A stretch of 44,662 nucleotides of DNA from an uncultured Chloracidobacterium sp. (GTDB lineage Bacteria > Acidobacteriota > Blastocatellia > Chloracidobacteriales > Chloracidobacteriaceae), in NCBI GenBank assembly GCA_937966115.1, contig CALCKX010000032.1, positions 1 through 44,662 on the forward strand, written 5' to 3'. Under the pieces are notes generated by a model. That model saw only the letters and a list, made by a program, of their open reading frames with translations, made no database searches and was not told the origin of the DNA. A program made the translations under genes and the position numbers. Of this stretch, positions 7,943-17,085 are shown in pieces (position 1 is the stretch's first letter; each line of letters starts with the position of its first letter).

Positions 7943-9733
7943 ATGTCCCTTCTCGCCCGTTTGTTCCGCGTAAAGCCGGTGGCTCGGATTCAGGCCGAGG
8001 CCGCGGCCGGCGTCGGCGATCAGGATGCCGGCGGCGCGCTCGCCAAAGAGCTAACCGCCTTCGACCTGACGGCGCTGGGCATTGCCGCCGTGGTCGGGGC
8101 CGGGATTTTCTCGACGGTCGGCAATGCCGCCTACAGCGGCGGCCCGGCGGTGTCGTTGCTCTTTATCTTCACGGCCATCGCCTGCGGCTTCGCCGCGCTG
8201 TGCTATGCCGAGTTCGCCTCGATGATTCCCGTCGCCGGCTCGGCTTATACCTACGCCTACGCCAGCTTTGGCGAGCTGCTGGCCTGGATCATCGGCTGGG
8301 ACCTCATCCTCGAATACGCCATCGGCAACATCGCGGTCGCCATTTCGTGGAGCGAGTACTTCTCTAACCTGCTCGCGGGCTGGGGCATTCCAATTCCGGC
8401 GTACTTGCGGATGGACTTCCTGACCGCCAAGCGCGGCTTTGACGCCGTGAGCGACTTGCTCCGGCAAGGGAACAGCCTTGAGCAAATCGGGGGGCTGGAA
8501 GGGTTCGCCGCGCAGGTGGTCGCCTATGAAGCCTGGCGCGCCGCGCCGCGCCTGGGCGCGATTCCGCTTGTCTGCAACCTGCCCGCGCTGGGCATCGTGG
8601 CGCTGATCACGCTGCTGGTCTATGTCGGCATCCGCGAGTCCAAGCGCGTGTCAAACGCCATGGTGATTTTCAAAGTGGCCGTCGTGTTGTTCGTGATCGT
8701 CGTCGGCGCGTTCTATATCAAGCCGGAAAACTGGTCGCCCTTCGCGCCGAACGGCCTGGCCGGCGTGCTCAACGGCGTCGCGGCCGTTTTCTTTGCCTAC
8801 ATTGGATTTGACGCCATTTCGACGACAGCCGAAGAATGCCGCGACGCGCAGCGTGATCTGCCGCGCGGCATCATCTACTCGCTCCTGATTTGCACGGCGC
8901 TCTACGTCCTGGTCTCGCTGGTGCTGACCGGCATGGTCCCCTACGTCAAGCTGCAAGTCGCCGACCCGATGGCGTTTGTCTTCGGGAAAGAAGGAGCGAA
9001 CTTGCTGATTGTCGAGCGGATTGTGGCCGTGAGCGCCGTCGTGGCGACCACCACCGTGCTGCTGGTGTTTCAAATCGGTCAGCCGCGCATCTGGATGGCG
9101 ATGTCGCGCGACGGGCTGCTGCCCAAGGTCTTCGCCAGCGTTCACCCGCGCTTCAAGACGCCTGGCTTCGCCACCATCGTGGCTGGCCTCGTCGTGGCTA
9201 TTCCGTCGCTGTTCATGAACCTGACCGAAGTGACGGACCTCACCAGCATCGGCACGCTTTTCGCCTTTGTGCTGGTGTGCGGCGGCGTGCTCGTTTTGGA
9301 TCAGACCGCGCCTTCCGTTGAGCGAAAGTTTCGCGTTCCCTATATCAACGCCAAGTACATCGTCCCGGCCGGCGTGGTCGCGGCGGCGCTGCTCGTCGCG
9401 CTTTACCCGCCCGCGACCGCTCTGGCGCGCGAGTTCCTCACCATCGCGCCGGCGGAAGGCGAGAGCTGGCTCGGCGCGGTTTCGCACAAGATTCCGTTCG
9501 CGGTCTTCGCGCTGGGCGCGCTGACCCTGGCCGCGCTGTGCTTCCTCAAGAGCCTTTCGCTCATCCCGGTGCTGGGCTTGCTACTGTGCGGCTATCTGAT
9601 GACGGAGCTGGGCGTCGTCAATTGGCTGCGGTTTTTGGCCTGGCTGGCGGTCGGGCTGATCATGTATGTCAGCTATGGCTTCCGGCACAGCCGCCTTGCC
9701 GCCGAGGCCAGCGCGTCATCCGGGAAGTCGTAG
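7943..9733 (+). CDS. APC-superfamily amino acid permease (cationic amino acid transporter type)
   Basis: A 596-residue inner-membrane transporter with about 12-14 hydrophobic segments. The first core helix carries the substrate-site signature of the APC family (AAVVGAGIFSTVG, residues about 50-62), followed by CYAEFASMIPVAGSAYTYAY and the stretch FFAYIGFDAISTTAEE typical of the CAT/YfnA branch. Compared with compact bacterial permeases it has a longer loop between helices 4 and 6 (residues about 155-210) and extra C-terminal helices, as in CAT-type proteins. It would import amino acids by proton or substrate exchange; the substrate cannot be deduced. No strong Shine-Dalgarno precedes the ATG. 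It converges on the DUF4350 gene. Confidence 0.88.
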   Translation: MSLLARLFRVKPVARIQAEAAAGVGDQDAGGALAKELTAFDLTALGIAAVVGAGIFSTVGNAAYSGGPAVSLLFIFTAIACGFAALCYAEFASMIPVAGSAYTYAYASFGELLAWIIGWDLILEYAIGNIAVAISWSEYFSNLLAGWGIPIPAYLRMDFLTAKRGFDAVSDLLRQGNSLEQIGGLEGFAAQVVAYEAWRAAPRLGAIPLVCNLPALGIVALITLLVYVGIRESKRVSNAMVIFKVAVVLFVIVVGAFYIKPENWSPFAPNGLAGVLNGVAAVFFAYIGFDAISTTAEECRDAQRDLPRGIIYSLLICTALYVLVSLVLTGMVPYVKLQVADPMAFVFGKEGANLLIVERIVAVSAVVATTTVLLVFQIGQPRIWMAMSRDGLLPKVFASVHPRFKTPGFATIVAGLVVAIPSLFMNLTEVTDLTSIGTLFAFVLVCGGVLVLDQTAPSVERKFRVPYINAKYIVPAGVVAAALLVALYPPATALAREFLTIAPAEGESWLGAVSHKIPFAVFALGALTLAALCFLKSLSLIPVLGLLLCGYLMTELGVVNWLRFLAWLAVGLIMYVSYGFRHSRLAAEASASSGKS

Positions 9734-9778
9734 CGGACTGGGGCGCGCCCGTCCCCGCAAGCCTGAAGAGCGCCAACG

Positions 9779-11044
9779 CTACGCCGGAAGCAGGCTCTCC
9801 AGCTCGCGCAGACGTCGCGCGAGGCGGAGCAGCTCGGCGTCGGTCGTCGGCGAGCCGGCAATGATAGCTTGGCACCGTTCCGTCACCGCCCGCCACTCGC
9901 TCGCGGGCCGCCCGGAACGCTCGCCGGCCACCAAGCACAGCTCGGAGAGCGGCGCCGTCGTGGGCCGACCAGTGTAGCGGCACAACCGCCGATGAAACCG
10001 GCGGTAGAAATTCTCGAGCGCCAAGTCGCGGCTCTCAGCCTTCCGCTGAATGCGGGCCATTGCCTCGACAAACTCCAGCGCGTTCGCGCGGGACTTGACC
10101 GGCAGCCGGAGCGGTCGCCCGAAGCGTCGCCCCAGCGTGTAGGCGACCAGCAGCCCAAGGGCGACCGTATGCCACGCCATCCAGGGAATCGGCGTCCCTC
10201 GAAAGTAGCCCAGAAAGCCGAGCAAGCCGCCGTTCGTCGCCCGATAGCCATGGTGGTAGTCGTCAAAGACGACGCGACCATCGCCGGCGGTCAGACGCGC
10301 GAGGTTCAGAACGAAGCGCGCATTGTCGCCTTCGCCAATGCCGTTGTTGGCGATGACGAAGGGATCGCCGACGAAAATGACCCGCCCCGCGCCATAGCGC
10401 AGTTCCGCGACGGCGGGCGCGTCCTTGATGCCGGCCAACGGCGCGAGCGTCGCGGGCCAGACTGGGTCGGCGAAGCCTTCCCCGTCGGTCGGCTCGGGCA
10501 TCGGCGCGGAACGCAGCGTGACCGACGCGCCTTTTTCCGAGAACGCCAGCGCCCTTACTCCCTGAAACAGGCCTCCCGGCTGCCACGGAACGACGCGCTG
10601 CGGCGGCGCCTTGCCAAACGCCGAGCCGCTCGTCTCGGTCGGCAAAGCGTCCCCTGGCGAAAGCGCGCAGCGGTCGAGCGCGAGCGGCCAGGCGCGCTCG
10701 AACATGATGAACGTCCCGCCCTTGGCGACCCACTGCCGCAGAGCGCGAAGCTGGCGCGGGCCAGGCTTTTCGCGCGGCTCGATGAAAATGACGACGCGCG
10801 TTTCCTCGCTTTCCGCCAGGTCGCGGTAGCTCCGCTCCCAGCGGCCAACGCGCACCCCCGACTCCTCCAGCAACAGATAGGCCGCCATGGCGCCATAGGC
10901 GCGACTGGAGCGCGTCGAGCGGTCGGCAAACTGATCCGACTCCGCGTCCGGTTCCGGCTTGACATAAAACAGCAGATTGAGGCCCAGCAAAAGCGCAATG
11001 ACCGAAACAACAACCAAGCTGCTCTGAAGGATCTGGCGGTTCAT
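9779..11044 (-). CDS. DUF4350-type membrane protein
   Basis: A 421-residue protein with an N-terminal TM helix (residues about 8-27), a soluble region of about 250 residues and a second TM helix around 285-305 (WMAWHTVALGLLVAYTLG), followed by a cytoplasmic C-terminus. The periplasmic region opens with SRAYGAMAAYLLLEESG and RVVIFIEPREKPG and contains VAKGGTFIMFER and YGAGRVIFVGDP, the pattern of DUF4350 proteins, which have a class-I glutamine-amidotransferase-like fold. The start at 11044 puts the TM helix at the N-terminus. It is the last gene after the DUF4129 gene, with 29 bases between them. The DUF4129/DUF4350 pair usually accompanies MoxR AAA ATPase, DUF58 and SpoIIM genes; those are not adjacent here. 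Confidence 0.8.
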   Translation of the reverse strand: MNRQILQSSLVVVSVIALLLGLNLLFYVKPEPDAESDQFADRSTRSSRAYGAMAAYLLLEESGVRVGRWERSYRDLAESEETRVVIFIEPREKPGPRQLRALRQWVAKGGTFIMFERAWPLALDRCALSPGDALPTETSGSAFGKAPPQRVVPWQPGGLFQGVRALAFSEKGASVTLRSAPMPEPTDGEGFADPVWPATLAPLAGIKDAPAVAELRYGAGRVIFVGDPFVIANNGIGEGDNARFVLNLARLTAGDGRVVFDDYHHGYRATNGGLLGFLGYFRGTPIPWMAWHTVALGLLVAYTLGRRFGRPLRLPVKSRANALEFVEAMARIQRKAESRDLALENFYRRFHRRLCRYTGRPTTAPLSELCLVAGERSGRPASEWRAVTERCQAIIAGSPTTDAELLRLARRLRELESLLPA

Positions 11045-11073
11045 GGGGCTGCTCGCTCGCCGGGCTTCACTCG

Positions 11074-12219
11074 CTAGGCGGTCGCGGCAAGCGCGGCCCG
11101 CGCTTCCTGGTAGCGCGCCAGGAAGCGCTCGTAATCTTCCTGGCTGCCGGACTGCTGACCGTACCACAGGACGTCAAAGCGCTCGGTCAGGTCGCGCAGC
11201 GGCGGGTAGAGCCGGGTTTGGGCGCGGACGGCGGCCAGGTATTCGCGGTTAGTCCAGGCCGGATTGAGCGGGACGATGGCGCGCTTGTCGAGATCGTGAA
11301 GCAGCGCGATATAAACCTTGCGCGCGGCTTGCCGCCAATCGCCGGCTTCCGCCGCGCGGCGCGCCTGCGCTAACAGCTCGTCGGCATCCATATCGAGCGC
11401 GACCGCCTCGCCGAGGATGACGCGCGCGCCGGCTTCGGCGGCGGCTTCCTGTCGCCGATAACGGCGGACAATCCAGAGCGACCCGCCCATCAGCCCGCCG
11501 GCGAGCGCGATCCACAGCCCAGCCTGCGCCCACCGCTGAGACCATACGCCGCCATCGTCGCCCGCTTTGGCCGACGACGGCAGCCGGTCCAAAATTTTCC
11601 CCAGAATGTCGGCGATCCACTCCTGAAGAAGCTGAAACGGCGTTTTGGTCTTCCGAATGGGCTGGAACGCCTCGCGCGCGAGAATGGCCTGGATGTCCGC
11701 CGCGTCGCCCGAGGGCGACGCGCCCAGGTGCCGCTCGATGATGCCGAGCCGCGCGTCGAGCGCGCGCAGGCGCTCCCGCAGATCCCAGGCGTCCGTGGAA
11801 TCGCCCAGCTCGTTCAGCGCGGAGCGAAGCGCCTGATTATTGACCGCGACCGGGCTGGTCGGCGTCGTCACCACGCAGCGCTCCGGCAGCAAGCGGCGCA
11901 ACTCCTCGCGCGCGGATGGCGGCAGAGCGCCCGCCATCCGCCCCGGGTCGTTCCCCCCGTCAGGGGTCTGGAGCGCTTGCTCGGCTGCGTCAACAATCGC
12001 GCGCGCCCGCGCGATTTGCGCTCGATACGCCTCGAGCGACAGGTCAGGGGGCGACTCAGCCCGGGCGACAGCGATGCTTCCCCACCAGAGACAGGCCGCC
12101 AGGCATGCCGGGAGCAGCCTCTCAAGCCAGGTCGGCCAGCGCGCCGCCGCCCGCCGCTGGGCGCGCAAAGCCGTTTCGCGCGCGACGGCCTCGCCAAGCC
12201 GAGTCGCGTCAATACTCAT
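11074..12219 (-). CDS. DUF4129 domain membrane protein
   Basis: A 381-residue protein: signal/anchor-like hydrophobic segment (residues about 32-53), an alpha-helical periplasmic region, a TM helix (about 225-245, [19 protein letters not shown]) and a cytoplasmic C-terminal DUF4129 domain (about 270-370) with [17 protein letters not shown] and FDVLWYG. The start at 12219 overlaps the end of the dehydrogenase gene by 11 bases; a longer frame start would overlap by far more. The family is a recurrent partner of MoxR/DUF58 modules in envelope-related systems and has no proven biochemical role. Coupled translation with hbd and the DUF4350 gene is likely. Confidence 0.8.
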   Translation of the reverse strand: MSIDATRLGEAVARETALRAQRRAAARWPTWLERLLPACLAACLWWGSIAVARAESPPDLSLEAYRAQIARARAIVDAAEQALQTPDGGNDPGRMAGALPPSAREELRRLLPERCVVTTPTSPVAVNNQALRSALNELGDSTDAWDLRERLRALDARLGIIERHLGASPSGDAADIQAILAREAFQPIRKTKTPFQLLQEWIADILGKILDRLPSSAKAGDDGGVWSQRWAQAGLWIALAGGLMGGSLWIVRRYRRQEAAAEAGARVILGEAVALDMDADELLAQARRAAEAGDWRQAARKVYIALLHDLDKRAIVPLNPAWTNREYLAAVRAQTRLYPPLRDLTERFDVLWYGQQSGSQEDYERFLARYQEARAALAATA

Positions 12220-13051
12220 AAAAGCCGCGTCCGGCTTTGCGTCCGAGCCAGCCCGCGGCGACATACTGGCGCAGGAGCGGGCAGGCGCGATATTTCGGGT
12301 CGCCAAAGCCTTCGTGAAGAACGTCCAAGATGGCCAAGCACACGTCGAGGCCAATGAAGTCGGCCAGCGTCAGCGGTCCCATCGGATGGTTCATGCCGAG
12401 CTTCATGATGCCGTCAATCGCCTCGCGGGTCGCCACCCCTTCGTAGAGGGCGAAAATGGCTTCGTTGATCATCGGCAGGAGGACGCGATTCGACACGAAC
12501 CCTGGAAAGTCATTCACCGCCAAGCAGGTTTTGCCGAGCTTCGCGCCTAACTCCAGCGTGTAGCCGGCTGTCGCGTCGCTCGTCGCGCGCCCCCGGATCA
12601 CCTCCACCAGGGGCATCACCGGCACGGGATTCATAAAGTGCATGCCGATGACCTGGGCCGGGCGGCGGGTCGCGGCGGCGATCTTGGTGATGGAAATCGA
12701 GGAAGTGTTCGTCGCCAAAATCGCTTCAGGTCGCGCCAGGGCGTCCAGCTCGCGGAAGAGCGCGGCCTTGGCGTCATAGCTCTCGATAATAGCTTCGACG
12801 ACGACTTCCGCTTCCGCGACCGCCGCCAGCTCGGTCACGGGGCGAACGCGGGCCAGAATTGCCTCTTTCTGAGTCAGCGTCAGGCGGTCTTTCTTCACGT
12901 CGCGGTCGAGGCTGGCGCGGATAGTCGCCAAGCCGCGCTCGAGGCATTCGGGCGCGACATCGCGCAAAACCACGTCAAAGCCGGCGCGGGCCGCGACCTG
13001 GGCAATGCCGCTGCCCATCGTCCCCGCGCCGATAACGGCAAAAGTCCCCAT
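12209..13051 (-). CDS. 3-hydroxybutyryl-CoA dehydrogenase
   Basis: A 280-residue NAD(P)-dependent cytoplasmic enzyme that interconverts (S)-3-hydroxybutyryl-CoA and acetoacetyl-CoA. The N-terminal Rossmann fold starts with [21 protein letters not shown] and [12 protein letters not shown] follow, then the catalytic-His motif [17 protein letters not shown] and the C-terminal helical signature [24 protein letters not shown] is the usual ending. Length equals that of stand-alone Hbd/PaaH enzymes. The role could be fatty-acid or butyrate metabolism or polyhydroxyalkanoate turnover; neighbours do not decide. It overlaps the DUF4129 gene by 11 bases and lies 47 bases after the zinc-ribbon gene on the same strand. 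Confidence 0.95.
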   Translation of the reverse strand: MGTFAVIGAGTMGSGIAQVAARAGFDVVLRDVAPECLERGLATIRASLDRDVKKDRLTLTQKEAILARVRPVTELAAVAEAEVVVEAIIESYDAKAALFRELDALARPEAILATNTSSISITKIAAATRRPAQVIGMHFMNPVPVMPLVEVIRGRATSDATAGYTLELGAKLGKTCLAVNDFPGFVSNRVLLPMINEAIFALYEGVATREAIDGIMKLGMNHPMGPLTLADFIGLDVCLAILDVLHEGFGDPKYRACPLLRQYVAAGWLGRKAGRGFYEY

Positions 13052-13098
13052 AGATCAGCCCTCGCATTGGCAAGGTCGGCGCTCAGCCGACCAAGCGG

Positions 13099-13329
13099 TC
13101 AGTAGTAGCGGTCACGACCATCGTCATCGTCGTCATCGTAGTCGTCGTCATAATCATCGTCCTCTTCCTCGTCATCGTCGTAATCGGATTCGAGGTCGAG
13201 CTCGATGGGATCGAGTCCGACCAGACGCAGAATCGCGCCGCATTCATCGCACTCAATCGTGTCGCCTTTGTCGGCATCTTCGTCCACATGGACGGTCGCT
13301 TTGCACTCAGGACAAGTTCCCTGGGGCAT
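13099..13329 (-). CDS. LysW-like zinc-ribbon protein with Asp-rich tail
   Basis: A 76-residue acidic protein. Residues 6-31 form a zinc ribbon with two CxxC knuckles, CPEC and CDEC, spaced and flanked as in the LysW/ArgW amino-group carrier proteins (ECDECGA then LRLVGLDPIEL). The remainder is a long acidic run of Asp with a few Glu, Tyr and Ser, ending DGRDRYY. True LysW ends in EDWGE, whose terminal Glu is aminoacylated; that end is absent, so a lysine/arginine carrier role is not supported. The start is backed by AAAGGAG about 12 bases upstream. The tail is encoded by a GAY-repeat tract. It is first in a run with hbd and the DUF4129/DUF4350 genes. Function unknown; a metal- or protein-binding adaptor is one guess. 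Confidence 0.8.
   Translation of the reverse strand: MPQGTCPECKATVHVDEDADKGDTIECDECGAILRLVGLDPIELDLESDYDDDEEEDDDYDDDYDDDDDDGRDRYY
13118..13192. repeat. Trinucleotide-like GAY tract coding for poly-Asp
   Basis: On the minus strand this is a run of GAC/GAT codons with interspersed TAC/TAT and GAG/GAA, encoding the acidic tail of the zinc-ribbon protein. Such tracts can slip, so tail length may vary between strains. Confidence 0.7.
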
Positions 13330-13626
13330 GGCCGTTGCGTCTCCTTTGGCAATCGCAAGTCAATTGCAAGTCAGTCACCGCGTTGGGCTAGGCTGACACG
13401 AACGTAAACCAGCTGGCAAAACCCTGCAAGCGAGTCTGTCGCGGAAGACTCGTTTCGCGGCCGCGAGGCCGCCGCCGCGCGGGCCTGCCTGTCGGGCGAC
13501 TGCCCGCAGCGCCGCTTGTCGCCGCGCCCGGCGGCCGGTAGAGTCACCGCCCTGGCGCGCTTCATCTTTCCCGCTCCACCATCTTTCCCGCTTCGCCATC
13601 CTTCGCGTTTCACACCCTATCGAGCC

Positions 13627-14604
13627 ATGTCTTCCGAAAAAGCCACGCAGATCAAAACCCTCGAAGCTCAACTCGCGCAGCTCGCCTCTGCCCCGCATAC
13701 GCCGGAGCAAGACGCGGAGCTTCTCAGGCTGCAAGCGCGCGTCCGCGAGCTACAGCAGGAAATTCTCGGCGCGACGAATGGAAAAGGCGAGATGACGCCC
13801 ATGGATCGGGTCAAGCTCGCTCGACATCCAGACCGCCCCTACGCCTTGGATTTCATCCATCTGTTGTTTACTGACTTCCAGGAGCTGCACGGCGACCGGC
13901 GCTTTGCCGATGATCCGGCGATTGTCTGCGGCTTCGCCCGCTTCGAGGGCGAGCCGGTCTTCATCGTCGGGCAGCAGAAAGCCAACTACCAGCAGCGCAA
14001 AATGGAAGATCGCAAGTATCGCAACTTCGGCATGCCCAAGCCGGAGGGCTACCGCAAGGCGATTCGGCTGATGCAAATGGCGGCGAAGTTTCGGCGCCCG
14101 ATCATTTCGTTCATTGACACGCCGGGAGCTTATCCGGGCATTGAGGCGGAAGAGCGCGGGCAGGGCGAGGCGATTGCGCGCAACATCATCGAGATGATGC
14201 GGCTGGCGTCGCCGACCATTGGCGTCATCATCGGCGAAGGGGGATCGGGCGGCGCGTTGGCCGTGGGCGCCTGCGACCGCATCATCATGCTCGAGAACAC
14301 GATCTATTCCGTCATTTCGCCGGAGGGCTGCGCCTCGATTCTTTGGCGCGACGCGAGCAAAGCCGACCAAGCGGCGGCGGCTATGAAAATCACGCCGGAG
14401 CCGCTCAAGGCGGCCGGCATCGTGGATGAAATCGTTCCCGAGCCTGGCGCGGGCGCGCATACGGATCATGCCGCCGCCGCCGAGGCGCTGCGCCCCTGCC
14501 TGGCCCGGCAGCTCGCCGAGCTGAGCGCCCTGTCGCCGGAAAAGCTTATCGAGCGGCGCTACGCCCGCTATTGCCGACTTGGGGCGTTCGTCGAGGAAGC
14601 GTGA
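13627..14604 (+). CDS. accA: Acetyl-CoA carboxylase carboxyltransferase subunit alpha
   Basis: A 325-residue AccA, which with AccD forms the carboxyltransferase that moves CO2 from carboxybiotin to acetyl-CoA in the first step of fatty-acid synthesis. Family landmarks are the coiled N-terminal helix (KTLEAQLAQL), LARHPDRPYALDFI, FTDFQELHGDR, the crotonase-fold oxyanion region IIGEGGSGGALAVGACDR and the segment YSVISPEGCASILWRD. Length is normal (about 320). The start at 13627 gives the usual N-terminal helix; a longer in-frame reading from 13516 lacks family similarity. accD, accB and accC are not nearby. It is divergent from the zinc-ribbon gene and convergent with aroC. Confidence 0.96.
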   Translation: MSSEKATQIKTLEAQLAQLASAPHTPEQDAELLRLQARVRELQQEILGATNGKGEMTPMDRVKLARHPDRPYALDFIHLLFTDFQELHGDRRFADDPAIVCGFARFEGEPVFIVGQQKANYQQRKMEDRKYRNFGMPKPEGYRKAIRLMQMAAKFRRPIISFIDTPGAYPGIEAEERGQGEAIARNIIEMMRLASPTIGVIIGEGGSGGALAVGACDRIIMLENTIYSVISPEGCASILWRDASKADQAAAAMKITPEPLKAAGIVDEIVPEPGAGAHTDHAAAAEALRPCLARQLAELSALSPEKLIERRYARYCRLGAFVEEA

Positions 14605-14642
14605 GCCGGCGGCGGCGCGGGCGACCTGGTCAGCCCAGCGTG

Positions 14643-15833
14643 TCAGTAGGCTGCCGTCTGCGCTTGGTAGCCTTCGGCGTTGCGCTGCATTTCCGCCAGC
14701 GAGTCGCCGCCGAACTTCTCGCGCCACGCCTGCGCCAGCACCAGCGCCGTCATCGCTTCGGCAATGACGCCCGCCGCCGGGACGGCCGTGGTGTCCGACC
14801 GCTCGAACGCCGCCGCCTGGGCTTCCTTCGTGACGACATCCACGCTCTGGAGCGCCCGGCGCAGCGTCGAAATCGGCTTGAGGTGTCCGCGCAGGCGGAG
14901 CTCCTGGCCGTTGGTCATCCCGCCTTCAAGGCCGCCCGCATGGTTGGTGGGGCGCGTGAATCGCTCGCCGTCGTAGTCAATTTCGTCGTGTAGCTGCGCG
15001 CCGGAGCGGCGGGCAACCGCCGCGCCGGCGCCAATCTCGACCGCCTTGACCGCCTGAATGGACATAATCGCTTGCGCGAGTCGCCCGTCCAGCCGGAGGT
15101 CCCACTGCGTATGCGCGCCCAAGCCGACCGGCAACCCCCGGACGACGACTTCAAACGTGCCGCCCAGAGTATCGCCGCGCTCGCGGGCGGCATCCACGGC
15201 GGCGACCATCTCGGCTTCGATGGCGGGGTCTATGCAGCGCAAAACGGCGCTGTCCTGCACGGCCGCGATGCGTTCCCAGGGAGCGTTCGTCAGCAGCGCG
15301 CCGTCGGAGGGAATGCCGCCCAGACAAGTGACGTGACTGGCGATTTCCACGCCGAAGACCGCGAGAAGCTGACGCGCCAGCGCCCCGGCCGCGACGCGCG
15401 CCGCGGTTTCGCGCGCGCTGGCCCGCTCCAGGATGTCGCGCAGGTCATGCGTGGCGTATTTCAGCCCGCCCGCCAAGTCGGCATGGCCCGGGCGCGGGCG
15501 CGTCAGCCGCCGCGATTTTTTCGGGTCGGCGGCGATGGCGTCCCAATCAGGCGTCGGCTGGCTCGCCATGACGGCTTGCCAGTTTTCAAAGTCGGCGTTG
15601 CGAATGAGGAGCGCGACCGGCGAGCCGAGCGTTCGCCCGTGGCGGAGGCCGGAGAGCGCCTCGACGGCGTCCCGCTCGATTTTCATGCGCCCGCCGCGCC
15701 CATAGCCGAGCTGACGGCGATGGAGCTGGGCGTTGATGGCGGCCAGGTCAATCGTCAGCCCGGCTGGCAGCCCCTCGACAATGGCGATGAGCGCCGGGCC
15801 GTGCGACTCCCCGGCTGTAATGAAACGCAGCAT
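14643..15833 (-). CDS. aroC: Chorismate synthase
   Basis: A 396-residue FMN-dependent lyase that converts 5-enolpyruvylshikimate 3-phosphate to chorismate, the last common step of aromatic amino acid synthesis. The three family signatures are present: [18 protein letters not shown] near the N-terminus, [15 protein letters not shown] with [19 protein letters not shown], and the C-terminal flavin/phosphate-site segment [12 protein letters not shown] with [17 protein letters not shown]. The start at 15833 has AAGGA 10-12 bases upstream inside the 15-base gap to the yihY stop, so the two genes are probably translated from one message. Confidence 0.97.
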   Translation of the reverse strand: MLRFITAGESHGPALIAIVEGLPAGLTIDLAAINAQLHRRQLGYGRGGRMKIERDAVEALSGLRHGRTLGSPVALLIRNADFENWQAVMASQPTPDWDAIAADPKKSRRLTRPRPGHADLAGGLKYATHDLRDILERASARETAARVAAGALARQLLAVFGVEIASHVTCLGGIPSDGALLTNAPWERIAAVQDSAVLRCIDPAIEAEMVAAVDAARERGDTLGGTFEVVVRGLPVGLGAHTQWDLRLDGRLAQAIMSIQAVKAVEIGAGAAVARRSGAQLHDEIDYDGERFTRPTNHAGGLEGGMTNGQELRLRGHLKPISTLRRALQSVDVVTKEAQAAAFERSDTTAVPAAGVIAEAMTALVLAQAWREKFGGDSLAEMQRNAEGYQAQTAAY

Positions 15834-15847
15834 GATGAAGCTTCCTT

Positions 15848-16792
15848 TCACGCGACTTCGGCTGACTCGCTCCGCCTTGGACGCGCCGCCCCGGACGCGG
15901 CGTCAATCGCCGCCAGATTTGCGCCCAGCAAAAGCAGCAGCGACGATACGAACGCCCACATCACGAGCGACACGGTGACATAGAACGGCCCGTAGGTCTT
16001 GCGAAAATCAATCAGCGGCAGTAAAGCCACGAAGATATAGCGAGCCGCCTCCCACAACAAGCCAACCCAGATCGCCATCGGCAGCACCCGCCGCGCCGCC
16101 GGACGCTCGCTCGGCAGGACCATATAAAGCCCGAACAGCAGGCTAATGGTGATTGGAAGCGACAGAACCTTGGCGCTTGCCAGCGTCGCGAGCGAAGCCG
16201 CGCGCGCGCCGCCAACGCTGCCGATAGTCTGCGTCGCCAGCCACTGCGAGAGCGCCGCCAGCGCGATGATGAGGAGAAAGCCAGCGCCGCACGCCGGCAC
16301 GAGCGCCATGGCGAGCAGTTGGCTCTTCCAGCCCGCTCGGGGGCGCTTGACCCGCCAGGCGCGGTTGAGGGCGAGCTCGAGCGGCGTGAAAATGCCCGCG
16401 CTCGTAAAAATCAGCGCCGCGACCGAAAGCAAGGCGACGCCCCGGTTGGCATGCTCGTCGAGCACCAGGCGCAAGTTGCGGACGATAAAATCCTCGGCAA
16501 CGGGAAGATAAGCCGCCTTCAACAGGAAAAAGGTCGTTTCAACGCCGGCTTCCCAATGCAGCAACTCCCGGCACGTCAGCAGCGTCAGCAGCAGGAAAGG
16601 ATAGAGCGCAAGCAGCGCGTTAAAGGCAATCGCCGAAGCCAGGACGTACACCTCATTGCTCGCCAAATCGGCGATGGCCGGAAAGATGCGGCGCGCCGTC
16701 AGCCCGATGCGGTAGAAGAAGCCAAGCTGGGCCGGCGTTGCCGCGGGGGACAACTTGGCTGGCGCGGGATGGGCTTGCGAGTTGGCGGGCAT
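15848..16792 (-). CDS. YihY/BrkB-family membrane protein
   Basis: A 314-residue inner-membrane protein with six hydrophobic segments in the pattern of the YihY (former 'RNase BN') family: the conserved opening of helix 1 [20 protein letters not shown], then [28 protein letters not shown], and [19 protein letters not shown] followed by [29 protein letters not shown]. The family is widespread and its molecular function is unresolved; older tRNA-processing claims were withdrawn. It precedes aroC by 15 bases and is probably co-transcribed with it, though no metabolic link is evident. Confidence 0.88.
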   Translation of the reverse strand: MPANSQAHPAPAKLSPAATPAQLGFFYRIGLTARRIFPAIADLASNEVYVLASAIAFNALLALYPFLLLTLLTCRELLHWEAGVETTFFLLKAAYLPVAEDFIVRNLRLVLDEHANRGVALLSVAALIFTSAGIFTPLELALNRAWRVKRPRAGWKSQLLAMALVPACGAGFLLIIALAALSQWLATQTIGSVGGARAASLATLASAKVLSLPITISLLFGLYMVLPSERPAARRVLPMAIWVGLLWEAARYIFVALLPLIDFRKTYGPFYVTVSLVMWAFVSSLLLLLGANLAAIDAASGAARPRRSESAEVA

Positions 16793-16931
16793 AGGGCAGT
16801 GGCAGCCAGCCTGTTGGCCGGCCGGTTAGTCGGCTTGGTCGCCAAGCGCGGCCTAGGTTGCCGAAGTTCCGGCCAGCGTTCAAGCCGCGCCGACGCCTTT
16901 GCCGCCCGGAAGCGCCGCCTGCCAAAAAGCA

Positions 16932-16960
16932 TCGTCAGATGGGCGTCGCCAATCTACAAT
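16932..16960 (+). promoter_or_regulatory. Candidate promoter for the thioredoxin-fold lipoprotein gene
   Basis: TCGTCA (16932-16937) and TACAAT (16955-16960) are separated by 17 bases, a reasonable sigma70-type fit. It would give a leader of about 120 bases. Fit by eye only. Confidence 0.3.
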
Positions 16961-17085
16961 GGCTTGTCGTCGCTTGGAAACCGTCTCTTCGCGGAGCTGC
17001 TCCAGGCGCGATTCGCTTGCGCAACGGGAGTCAACCTTTGTCGCCCGCGAGCCTGCGCGGCGTAACTTTCTTCGAGGTGTATGAG

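Noticed and set aside
9741-9750. GGGCGCGCCC palindrome between the permease and DUF4350 genes as a terminator
   Set aside because: It has no loop or U run and such short GC palindromes are frequent by chance at this base composition.
13118-13192. CRISPR or regulatory repeat array
   Set aside because: The periodicity is a codon-level GAY repeat inside a coding sequence; no spacer-repeat structure anywhere in the window qualifies as CRISPR.
13099-13329. LysW amino-group carrier annotation for the zinc-ribbon protein
   Set aside because: The required EDWGE C-terminus is missing, and no LysX/LysZ-type genes are adjacent.
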